DNA of 10,024 nt. It comes from an uncultured Collinsella sp. (GTDB lineage: Bacteria > Actinomycetota > Coriobacteriia > Coriobacteriales > Coriobacteriaceae). The position numbers were made by a program, and so were the translations under genes. The stretch is taken from positions 1 through 10,024 of the forward strand of contig USTC01000019.1 in the NCBI GenBank assembly GCA_900557505.1. Reading direction: 5' to 3'. Below are positions 1-5,998 of this stretch, in pieces. The notes beneath the pieces are model-generated. The model made no database searches and was not told the DNA's origin. It saw only the letters and a program-made list of their open reading frames with translations. Each line of letters begins with the position of its first letter. The stretch's first letter is position 1.

Positions 1-1
1 G

Positions 2-574
2 ACGGGCCACACCGTCGACCGCGCTGAGCTCGTCCGCATTGCCACCGAGGTCGAGGGGCATCCCGATAACGTCGCCCCTGCCATCCTGGGCGGTGCCGTT
101 TGCTCCTTTACGCCGACTGATTCGCTCCCCCAGTGCCTGCGCTACGAGGTGAGCGATCGCTTGCGTTTTATTACCGTGATTCCGCCCTACGAGGTGCATA
201 CGAGCGAGGCGCGCAAGGTTGTGCCGCAGGAGATTCCACTCTCCACCGCCGTATGGCAAATGGGCCGCATCGCCGGCATGACGCGCGGCCTGGAGACTGG
301 TGACCTCGACCTGATTGCCGCCGCCAACGACGACCGCATCCAGGAGCCCTATCGCCGCCGCCTCATCCCCGACTACAACGCCGTGCGCGACACCTGCCTT
401 AACGGAGGCGCCAAGACCATCTGGATCAGTGGCTCCGGCTCGACCCTCATGGCCGTGACTGACGACACCATCGTGGCGAAGTTCCTGCAGGGCAAGCTGC
501 GCGAGCAGTTCCCCAAGTGTGACACGCACATTCTGACGTGCGACACCGAGGGCGCTCAAATCGAGTACCTGTAG
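2..574 (+). CDS. thrB: Homoserine kinase, C-terminal part (5' end outside window)
   Basis: Homoserine kinase phosphorylates L-homoserine with ATP to O-phosphohomoserine, the penultimate step of threonine synthesis in the cytoplasm. The open frame runs from base 2 without a start, so the N-terminal third, including the ATP-binding glycine/serine loop, is missing; 190 residues are visible. The stretch EGHPDNVAPAILGG (near visible residue 18) is the signature following the ATP loop in homoserine kinases. The later ISGSGSTLMAV is the C-terminal glycine-rich GHMP-kinase motif. GTG at 149 is an internal valine, because the family match continues upstream of it. The TAG stop (572-574) lies inside the left terminal arm of a large palindrome, so the last codons may have been shaped by that element. 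It converges on engB. The identification is firm; only the true start is unknown. Confidence 0.93.
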   Translation, partial: TGHTVDRAELVRIATEVEGHPDNVAPAILGGAVCSFTPTDSLPQCLRYEVSDRLRFITVIPPYEVHTSEARKVVPQEIPLSTAVWQMGRIAGMTRGLETGDLDLIAAANDDRIQEPYRRRLIPDYNAVRDTCLNGGAKTIWISGSGSTLMAVTDDTIVAKFLQGKLREQFPKCDTHILTCDTEGAQIEYL

Positions 575-754
575 ACATCGCCGATCGGTCTGTCCGGGCC
601 GCCCAGGGGCATCCCCTTAAAAACGTCCTCGCACTTGAGGCCCGCTTATCCTGCTCCTTCGGAGCTGCGGATAAGCGGGCCTCGTGCTGCGGAATGTTTT
701 TAAGGGGATGCCCCTGGGTGGCCCTATGGTAACGTGACTGGCGATGTCTACAGG
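568..754. repeat. 187-base interrupted palindrome (MITE/REP-like element, possible bidirectional terminator)
   Basis: Seen directly: nested inverted arms share one centre. The outermost arms, 568-582 and 740-754 (CCTGTAGACATCGCC and its complement), are 15/15. The next arms, 596-624 and 696-724, are 28/29 plus one G-T pair. Then 637-651 and 669-683 are 15/15, and 653-657 and 661-665 close a three-base loop. The interruptions are symmetric (12 and 12 bases) or nearly so (13 and 15). A5 lies at 619-623 and T5 at 697-701, so on each strand the inner hairpin is followed about 13 bases later by a T tract. The element sits between convergent thrB and engB, where a bidirectional terminator is expected. 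Its length and exact terminal repeats look more like a non-autonomous mobile or repetitive extragenic palindrome; that is inference. No transposase is present, and no target-site duplication is obvious. Confidence 0.8.
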
Positions 755-804
755 GACCCACGCTTTGAAGGGGCGCCGGGCTGAAATTATGGCCTTTTAT
801 TGAT

Positions 805-831
805 AGGGGCTCTTGCTAGGCTGGAGCCCTT
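805..831 (-). terminator. Weak hairpin just after engB
   Basis: GGGCTC at 807-812 pairs with GAGCCC at 824-829, extended by a G-T and an A-T pair, with an 11-base loop. It begins directly after the engB stop codon (833-835 on the minus strand). No T tract follows on that strand, so it is at best a weak or factor-dependent terminator; the large palindrome beyond it may be the real stop. Confidence 0.3.
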
Positions 832-832
832 A

Positions 833-1423
833 CTAGAGGCAGGCCTCGGCGATGCGGCGCTTGAGTTCGTCGATACCGGTGCCGGTTTGGGAGCTTGTGA
901 TGATCACGTTCTCGGCCGGGACGTTGAGCTGTTTTTTGATGGCTGCTGCCTGGCGGGCCTGCTGGGTGCGGCTGAGCTTGTCGGCTTTGGTGAGGCAGAC
1001 GATAAAGTTGAACTCGTTGCCCTGCAGGTAGTCGATCATGTCATGATCGAGCTTGCTGGGATCGTGACGAATGTCCACCAGCGACACAACCAGGTTAAAG
1101 CTGCGCTCGGAATCGAAAAAGTCGCCGATAAGCTCGGCCCAGCGGTCGCGCTCGGCCTTGGAACGACGGGCGAAACCGTAGCCCGGCAGGTCCACAAAAT
1201 GCACGTCGTCGGCCTCAAAAAAGTTGATGTTGCTCGTCTTGCCCGGCGTGCTCGAAACCTTGACCAGGTTCTTGCGGCCAAAGAGTTTGTTCATGATGGA
1301 GGACTTGCCCACGTTGGAGCGGCCGACGAAGCTCACCTCGGGACAGGTGGACTCGGGGATCTGCGAAACCTTGCCGTAGCTGGCAACGAACTTGGCAAGC
1401 TGGTAGTTAATTGAATCGGCCAT
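833..1423 (-). CDS. engB: Ribosome biogenesis GTP-binding protein EngB/YsxC/YihA
   Basis: EngB is a small cytoplasmic TRAFAC-class GTPase needed for late assembly of the large ribosomal subunit in other bacteria. The 196-residue length is normal for the family. All GTPase boxes are present: G1 GRSNVGKS at 34-41, the G2 threonine in STPGKT at about 63, G3 DLPG at 78-81 (within DLPGYGFA, typical of this subfamily), G4 TKAD at 145-148, and G5 TSSQTG at about 176-181. The chosen start is ATG at 1423, because AAGGAG (1429-1434) lies five bases before it. A GTG two codons upstream (1429) would overlap that ribosome site. The gene follows mtnN by 39 bases on the same strand and probably shares its transcript. 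Nothing is broken or missing. Confidence 0.95.
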   Translation of the reverse strand: MADSINYQLAKFVASYGKVSQIPESTCPEVSFVGRSNVGKSSIMNKLFGRKNLVKVSSTPGKTSNINFFEADDVHFVDLPGYGFARRSKAERDRWAELIGDFFDSERSFNLVVSLVDIRHDPSKLDHDMIDYLQGNEFNFIVCLTKADKLSRTQQARQAAAIKKQLNVPAENVIITSSQTGTGIDELKRRIAEACL

Positions 1424-1428
1424 GGACA

Positions 1429-1434
1429 CTCCTT
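1429..1434 (-). promoter_or_regulatory. Ribosome binding site deciding the engB start
   Basis: AAGGAG on the minus strand lies five bases before ATG at 1423. It touches the alternative GTG at 1427-1429, which rules that start out. Confidence 0.8.
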
Positions 1435-1462
1435 GGTCGTAGGTTCTTACAAAACGGGCGTG

Positions 1463-2203
1463 CTATTGCGCGGCGGCGATACGACGAACGATGTCAAGCG
1501 TGATACCGCTCGCGGTGCGAGCGTACTCGTCCAGATCGAACTCGCGCTCGCAAAACGCGTCATATGCCTCGTCACAATTATCGCTGATAGCGCGCAGCAC
1601 CAGGCAATCGACACCATCCTTGGCCGCGATGTGCGCAATTGCCGCGCCCTCCATCTCGACGCAATCGGCATGCGTGGCCTCAATCGCAGCGTTACGCATG
1701 GCGTCACCCGTAACAAAGCGGTCACCCGTGGCGATAGTGCCACACAGGAACTGCTTGGGGTCCTTCTCCGCAGAATTCTCATCCGCCGAGGCATCCACAA
1801 ATCCATGCTCGGCAAGCACGGCGGCGGCAACATCAACCAACGCCGGCGTCGAGACAAACTCCTCGAGCCCCGGAGCGGACTCGGCGATAAGTGCCGTATC
1901 GGTATCCAGATAGCGCAGGCACTTGCCTATAACCACGTCGTTAATATGCAGTTTAGGGTTAAGGCCACCCGCAATGCCCGAAAACACAACGGCCTGCGGG
2001 GCGTATTTGCTGATGAGATGCTGCGTTGCGGCCGCGGCGTTCACGGTCCCCATGCCTGCCGTCGTGGCGACTACCGTCAGACCCGAAAGCCCACCGTTCA
2101 CAACGGTCAAGCCCGCCTCCTGCGACACATGCGTGCCACTCAGCTCTTCCTTAATCTGCGCAACCTCTTTTTCGAGTGCGCCTATGATCGCGATGGTTGC
2201 CAT
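1463..2203 (-). CDS. mtnN: 5'-methylthioadenosine/S-adenosylhomocysteine nucleosidase
   Basis: This enzyme (also called Pfs) cleaves the N-glycosidic bond of methylthioadenosine, S-adenosylhomocysteine and 5'-deoxyadenosine, releasing adenine. It recycles by-products of methylation, polyamine and radical-SAM reactions in the cytoplasm. The 246 residues form one nucleoside-phosphorylase-like domain. Visible signatures are the N-terminal IIGALEKEV with Glu11 (catalytic-water glutamate), SGIAGG at 75-80, VEMEG at 182-186 (the Met-Glu pair that binds the ribose), and RAISDN with catalytic Asp208. ATG at 2203 is chosen because GGGGGA lies just upstream and the core aligns from MATIAIIG; a TTG four codons earlier (2215) is less likely. 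It is slightly longer than the usual 228-233 residues, from an insertion around 140-150. It lies 126 bases downstream of pflA and 39 bases before engB. 5'-Deoxyadenosine from the neighbouring radical-SAM enzyme is a plausible substrate, but that functional link is inference. Confidence 0.94.
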   Translation of the reverse strand: MATIAIIGALEKEVAQIKEELSGTHVSQEAGLTVVNGGLSGLTVVATTAGMGTVNAAAATQHLISKYAPQAVVFSGIAGGLNPKLHINDVVIGKCLRYLDTDTALIAESAPGLEEFVSTPALVDVAAAVLAEHGFVDASADENSAEKDPKQFLCGTIATGDRFVTGDAMRNAAIEATHADCVEMEGAAIAHIAAKDGVDCLVLRAISDNCDEAYDAFCEREFDLDEYARTASGITLDIVRRIAAAQ

Positions 2204-2329
2204 GCCATCCCCCAAATCCGTGCAAATTGCTTATCCACGGTATGGTACCAGCATTTTGGCTCAACCGTGTCAGCACCAAGCCGTTAGGCCAGTACAGCTC
2301 GGGTATCATAAAGGGGCAAAAATGGCTTG

Positions 2330-3148
2330 TTAGCCGATGGCCGACCTGAGCTCCGCGCGGCGCTTTTTCATGCCGGTCATAACGGCATTACGCAACTCGG
2401 GCATGCGCGCGGTATCCATCTGGGGCACGCCCTCGAGCTTATAGGGAATGCCCAGTTGCTCGTACTTGACGACACCCATCGTGTGATACGGCAGCATCTC
2501 CAGGCCGACCACGTTATGCCACGGGGCAATCAGGCGACCGAGTGCCTCGCACTCCTCCACCGTGTCGGTAATGCCCGGTACTACTACGTGACGGATAACG
2601 ACCTTGATCCTGCGACGCGCCAGCTCATCGCCAAACGCCAGGATACGCGCAGGATCGCATCCGGTCAGCTTTTTATGCTCAACCGGATCGGCATGCTTAA
2701 TGTCGAGCAGCACCATGTCGGTCTCGTTGAGAACAGCATCGAACTTCTCGGGGTGGTTGGGGTCAAACGCATATCCGCAGCTGTCAAGGCAGGTATGCAC
2801 GCGGCCATCGGGGTTGTTGTGCATTGCACGGAACAGATCGGCCAAAAAGTCGGGCTGCAGGAGCGGCTCGCCACCCGAAACCGTAATTCCGCCGCTGCGG
2901 TAAAACTCATGGTTGCTCTGGAACTCGTCCATCAGGTGCTCTACGGTCACCATGGTGCCGCCGTTAACCGACCAGGTATCGGGGTTGTGGCAATACGCAC
3001 AGCGCATGGGGCAGCCTTGGACAAACACTACGAAGCGGATGCCGGGCCCATCGACCGTACCCATCGTTTCAATCGAATGTACGCGGCCCAGGGCAAACGC
3101 AGAGTCCTCGGGACGAGCGTCCACACCCTCAAGCGTCATTTCTGCCAT
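2330..3148 (-). CDS. pflA: Pyruvate formate-lyase activating enzyme (radical SAM)
   Basis: PflA uses a [4Fe-4S] cluster and S-adenosylmethionine to install the glycyl radical on pyruvate formate-lyase, the anaerobic enzyme splitting pyruvate into acetyl-CoA and formate. The 272-residue protein carries the radical-SAM cluster motif CPMRCAYC with Cys46, Cys50 and Cys53, followed by HNPDTW as in PFL activases. It also has the SAM-binding GGE at 92-94 (ITVSGGEPLLQ). SIETMGTVDGPGIRFVVFVQGC upstream of the cluster is typical of this family. The start is ATG at 3148, with AAGG eight bases before it; TTG at 3178 and ATG at 3139 are less supported. The N-terminus is about 20 residues longer than in the E. 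coli enzyme. Pyruvate formate-lyase itself is not adjacent: upstream is a terminator-like hairpin and degV, so pflA appears to have its own transcript. An activase for another glycyl-radical enzyme is possible, but those usually carry an extra ferredoxin insert, absent here. Confidence 0.9.
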   Translation of the reverse strand: MAEMTLEGVDARPEDSAFALGRVHSIETMGTVDGPGIRFVVFVQGCPMRCAYCHNPDTWSVNGGTMVTVEHLMDEFQSNHEFYRSGGITVSGGEPLLQPDFLADLFRAMHNNPDGRVHTCLDSCGYAFDPNHPEKFDAVLNETDMVLLDIKHADPVEHKKLTGCDPARILAFGDELARRRIKVVIRHVVVPGITDTVEECEALGRLIAPWHNVVGLEMLPYHTMGVVKYEQLGIPYKLEGVPQMDTARMPELRNAVMTGMKKRRAELRSAIG

Positions 3149-3181
3149 TCGCGCTACCTTGCCTCTCCTTGGATGCAACCA

Positions 3182-3254
3182 ATTAAAATGCCAGAGCCAT
3201 TCTAGCCCATGCGTTTGCGTTTAAACGTCTCGGGCTAGAATGGCACGTTTTAAT
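3182..3254. terminator. Bidirectional terminator-like hairpin between degV and pflA
   Basis: GCCATTCTAGCCC (3196-3208) and its exact complement (3232-3244) form a perfect 13-base stem. Beyond a short internal loop, ATTAAAA (3182-3188) faces TTTTAAT (3248-3254), so either strand gives a stem followed by a T4 tract. On the minus strand it lies 78 bases past the degV stop and just before pflA, so it most likely ends the degV transcript. The 23-base loop contains its own 10-base palindrome (3218-3227), which is unusual. The alternative is a leader structure of pflA. Confidence 0.65.
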
Positions 3255-3322
3255 CTATCCCCCATTACCGTGACGGGAGCCCATGTCGAGATGTGAAGAC
3301 GAAGAATGCTCGCCTACAGCCT

Positions 3323-4177
3323 TTACGCCTTAAGCGTGAGCACCGCACCGAAGGCGGTCGGGCCGCAATGGCTCGAGATGACACCGCCGACCTGAGTCCA
3401 GGTAACGTCTTTAAAGCCCAGGTCGTGCGCATAGACTTCCATGTCGTCGCGCAGCTCCTGGGAAAGGCCTACCGAATACGCCAGGCCAATGTGCGAGTAG
3501 TCAATCTCGCCCTTCGCAACCATGTGGTCAATAAAGGCGCGGGCGCACTTGAGCATAGAGCCGCGGAACTTCTTGGTCGCCACAAACTTACCGCCCGTTA
3601 CTTCAATGCAGGGCTTAATCTTGAGCAGGTGGGCGCCAAGGAACGCGACGTTGGACAGACGACCGCCCGCCTTAAGAAAGGCCAGGTCGGTAGGAACAAA
3701 GCCCAGCAGCACGCGGTCCATGACGGAGTTCGTAAATGCAAAGATCTCGTCGACGGTGGCGTCGGGGTGAGCCTCGATGTATTTGGCGGTCTCGACGGCA
3801 ACGAGCGACTGGCCCACCGAGACAAAACGCGTATCCATGGAGAATACGTAGTCGCGGCCCTTAGCCGCAATCTTGGAGGACTGATGCGAACAGGTCGTGG
3901 CCTCGGAATATGCAAGATGCAAAATAGTCGCGTCGGGTTGCTCGGCATGGATGCGGTCGTACACATGCGCAAAATCCGCTGGCGAACAGCCACTGGTCTT
4001 GGGCATCACACCAAACTCGTTGCAGCGCGAATAAATCTCGAGCGGATCGATCGAGCCGTCCTCGACGGTCTCGTCACCAATCGTGACATGCATGGGCACG
4101 CGCACGATGCCGTAGCGCTCGCAGAGCTCCGGCGTTACATCCGACCCAGACTCAACCACGATTACATACTTGCCCAT
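3323..4177 (-). CDS. DegV family protein (fatty-acid binding)
   Basis: DegV proteins bind a long-chain fatty acid in a cleft between two alpha/beta domains. In Gram-positive bacteria the related FakB proteins present it to the kinase FakA. The 284-residue length is normal. Visible family marks: VVESGSDVT at 7-15 (usually DS rather than ES), KTSGCSPADF with Thr61-Ser62 where the carboxylate is bound, LAYSEATT with Ser91, VLLGFVPTDLAFLKAGGRLS, the NIKP-like HLLKIKPCIEV and the C-terminal HCGPTAFG. ATG at 4177 starts the first beta strand; an in-frame ATG at 4201 would add eight residues (MSRWVVIR) not expected in the family. The ribosome site is weak for either. No fakA-like gene is in the window, so a role in fatty-acid salvage is inference. 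It appears monocistronic, bounded by hairpins on both sides. Confidence 0.88.
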   Translation of the reverse strand: MGKYVIVVESGSDVTPELCERYGIVRVPMHVTIGDETVEDGSIDPLEIYSRCNEFGVMPKTSGCSPADFAHVYDRIHAEQPDATILHLAYSEATTCSHQSSKIAAKGRDYVFSMDTRFVSVGQSLVAVETAKYIEAHPDATVDEIFAFTNSVMDRVLLGFVPTDLAFLKAGGRLSNVAFLGAHLLKIKPCIEVTGGKFVATKKFRGSMLKCARAFIDHMVAKGEIDYSHIGLAYSVGLSQELRDDMEVYAHDLGFKDVTWTQVGGVISSHCGPTAFGAVLTLKA

Positions 4178-4260
4178 TCTTATCACGACCCATCTCGACA
4201 TTGGCTTTTCAATATATGACGCACGTCCACCGTCCTGTTGTAGAACGGCCTCCAAGCGCC

Positions 4261-4302
4261 AAAGAGACGCCGTCCCTTGCACACAACAAAGGACAGCGTC
4301 TC
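4261..4302 (-). terminator. Probable terminator of the sugar operon
   Basis: GAGACGC (4264-4270) pairs with GCGTCTC (4296-4302). The stem continues across one mismatch with GTCC/GGAC and two further A-T pairs, around a loop of about ten bases. On the minus strand the stem is followed by TTT. It lies between the end of the hydrolase gene (4455) and degV. The short T tract makes it only moderately convincing. The rest of the 4202-4454 gap shows no gene; a possible -10 box (TATATT, minus strand, 4211-4216) for degV has no clear -35. Confidence 0.45.
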
Positions 4303-4454
4303 CCTGGAAAACTCCGTGCTTATTTGAGATTCTACACGGTTTATTAAGGAGTGTTACTTATTCCGCAAACGGTCGCTATACGCGATAAGCGGTAGCTGGC
4401 CGCGGCAACTGCGACACATTCCGCCCAACAAGTCCAATCGTGCTCCATGCACGG

Positions 4455-5903
4455 TTAATGAGCGAGGCGGTAGAAATCCATCGACGCCGCACCCTCGGTG
4501 TGCAGCTCCATCGCCGGAACCGCCGGCGAATAGGTACGGCTCGTAAGTGCCGCCTCGCCACCGTTGGCAAAAATCTCGACCATCGTAGTGTCCGAAAGCA
4601 CGCGCAGGTCGCGAAGTTCGCCGAGCTCGATCGACCTCTGGTCGCGTCCATAGCCTTCGTCGCCCATATCGAGGGTAAGCATCCCGTCCGCATAGCGCAC
4701 AAAGACACCCTTGCGAATCTCGAGCTCAACCATCTTGGCGCCCTCACAGGAAACCACGAGATCAAACAGGCGGCCCGGCTCCTCAACGGTCTCACCGCCT
4801 ACAGCACGAACGCAATCGCCGCGCATCCTCTCAATCTCGTGCGCCGGCTGCTGGCAGAGCTTACCATCGCGCATGCTCAGCTCTCGCGGCACCGTCAACG
4901 CGCACTGCCACCCGCGCGCCACCGTCGGGTTTTCCGCCGTCGCATCGGGGCAACCCGACCATCCGATCATCAATCGCCGGCCTGCAGCATCCTCAAAGGA
5001 CTGCGGAGCATAGAAATCAAAACCGGCATCGACCATCGGGGGCATGCCTTTCCCGACGATTTTAAAGCTCGGCGCCTCCCAATCGGCCTCGATGGGGAAC
5101 CACACGCACTGATGCGGATTGCGGTAACGCCAACCATCGGCAGGCACACCCTGCGGACAGCAAACGAGAATAAGCTCGCCATCGAGCTCAAACAGATCGG
5201 GGCACTCCCACATAAAGCCAAACTTCTCGCCCAACTCAATGCGCGTCGCATAGCTCCAGTTCTCAAGATTGCGCGAGGTATAGACAAGCACGCAGCCACG
5301 GTCGTCTTTCGTACGAGCGCCCAGAACCATGTAGTAGATACCGTCGTGTTCAAGGATCTTGGGGTCGCGCACGTGCGTACCGATATCGTCGGGGTAATCG
5401 ACCGGCCCAACAGCTATGCGCTTCTCGCCCAATTCGTCGGGATTCTCGGCAACCATATGAATCTGGTTTTGCTCACGGCCCGTCAACACGTAGTCGTAAT
5501 CATCACGGTCAAAATGCTTAACGTTGCCGGTATAGAAGTAGTGAATCTTGCCATCACGTACAAAGGCAGAACCAGAATACGCTCCACTCGAATCCAAATC
5601 GGAATCGGGGAACAGCACGGGACCGTGATTCTCGTACGTCACAAAATCCTTTGTCGTCAGATGGTTCCAAAGCACTGGACCGCCATGCGCAGCATCGAAC
5701 GGATCGTATTGATGATAGATGTGATACGTATCACCAATCTGAACCAAACCATTGGGGTCGTTGAGCCAGCCAAGCTCAGGCTCCACATGGAACAAAAGCC
5801 TATCGGGGTCGGACGCGATGCGAGCCGCCGTCTCATCCTGTCCGGCACGCCACTGCTCATAGTCCGCACGCATCACCTTGTTTTTTTGATTAAACATCGC
5901 CAT
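4455..5903 (-). CDS. scrB: GH32 sucrose-6-phosphate hydrolase / beta-fructofuranosidase
   Basis: This is a cytoplasmic glycoside hydrolase family 32 enzyme. In PTS systems it splits sucrose-6-phosphate into glucose-6-phosphate and fructose. The 482 residues start with a 40-residue helical lead, then the five-bladed propeller. WLNDPNG at 46-52 carries nucleophile Asp49, HVRDP holds the transition-state-stabilising Asp180, and MWECP has acid/base Glu233. The C-terminal beta-sandwich covers roughly 360-482. There is no signal peptide or membrane segment. The ATG at 5903 has GAGAAGG only three bases upstream; the in-frame ATG at 5897 (third residue) has the better nine-base spacing and may be the real start. 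It is third in the operon, 95 bases after the EIIBC permease, with a long hairpin in that gap. Position beside a PTS permease favours phosphorylated sucrose over free fructans, but specificity within GH32 cannot be read from sequence alone. Confidence 0.88.
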   Translation of the reverse strand: MAMFNQKNKVMRADYEQWRAGQDETAARIASDPDRLLFHVEPELGWLNDPNGLVQIGDTYHIYHQYDPFDAAHGGPVLWNHLTTKDFVTYENHGPVLFPDSDLDSSGAYSGSAFVRDGKIHYFYTGNVKHFDRDDYDYVLTGREQNQIHMVAENPDELGEKRIAVGPVDYPDDIGTHVRDPKILEHDGIYYMVLGARTKDDRGCVLVYTSRNLENWSYATRIELGEKFGFMWECPDLFELDGELILVCCPQGVPADGWRYRNPHQCVWFPIEADWEAPSFKIVGKGMPPMVDAGFDFYAPQSFEDAAGRRLMIGWSGCPDATAENPTVARGWQCALTVPRELSMRDGKLCQQPAHEIERMRGDCVRAVGGETVEEPGRLFDLVVSCEGAKMVELEIRKGVFVRYADGMLTLDMGDEGYGRDQRSIELGELRDLRVLSDTTMVEIFANGGEAALTSRTYSPAVPAMELHTEGAASMDFYRLAH

Positions 5904-5920
5904 TGACCTTCTCGTCTATA

Positions 5921-5959
5921 GGAAAGGACGCTCGACTCACACGAGCCGAACGCCCTTCC
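5921..5959 (-). other. Intercistronic RNA hairpin between permease and hydrolase genes
   Basis: On the minus-strand transcript GGAAGGGCGTTCGGCTC pairs with GAGTCGAGCGTCCTTTCC across a four-base GTGT loop. That gives 17 pairs including three G-U pairs, with one bulged U. The same DNA read on the plus strand has A-C mismatches at the G-U positions, so the structure is strand-specific and points to RNA. No T tract follows, so it is not a classical terminator; mRNA processing or stabilisation between the genes is the likeliest role. Confidence 0.6.
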
Positions 5960-5998
5960 CCAAATGGACTTATCCGCACATTACGCTGAACGGCTCAA

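Noticed and set aside
149..574. Homoserine kinase as a complete gene starting at GTG 149
   Set aside because: The same frame is open back to base 2 and encodes the family signature EGHPDNVAP, so the gene is truncated by the window edge rather than short.
3293..4219. Long plus-strand open frame of 308 codons opposite degV
   Set aside because: It lies wholly across the DegV gene, has no ribosome site or recognisable motif, and is arginine/alanine-rich as expected for the complement of GC-rich coding DNA.
4440..5906. Plus-strand open frame of 488 codons opposite the GH32 hydrolase
   Set aside because: The minus strand carries all three GH32 catalytic boxes in order; the plus-strand translation shows no domain and is a frame shadow.
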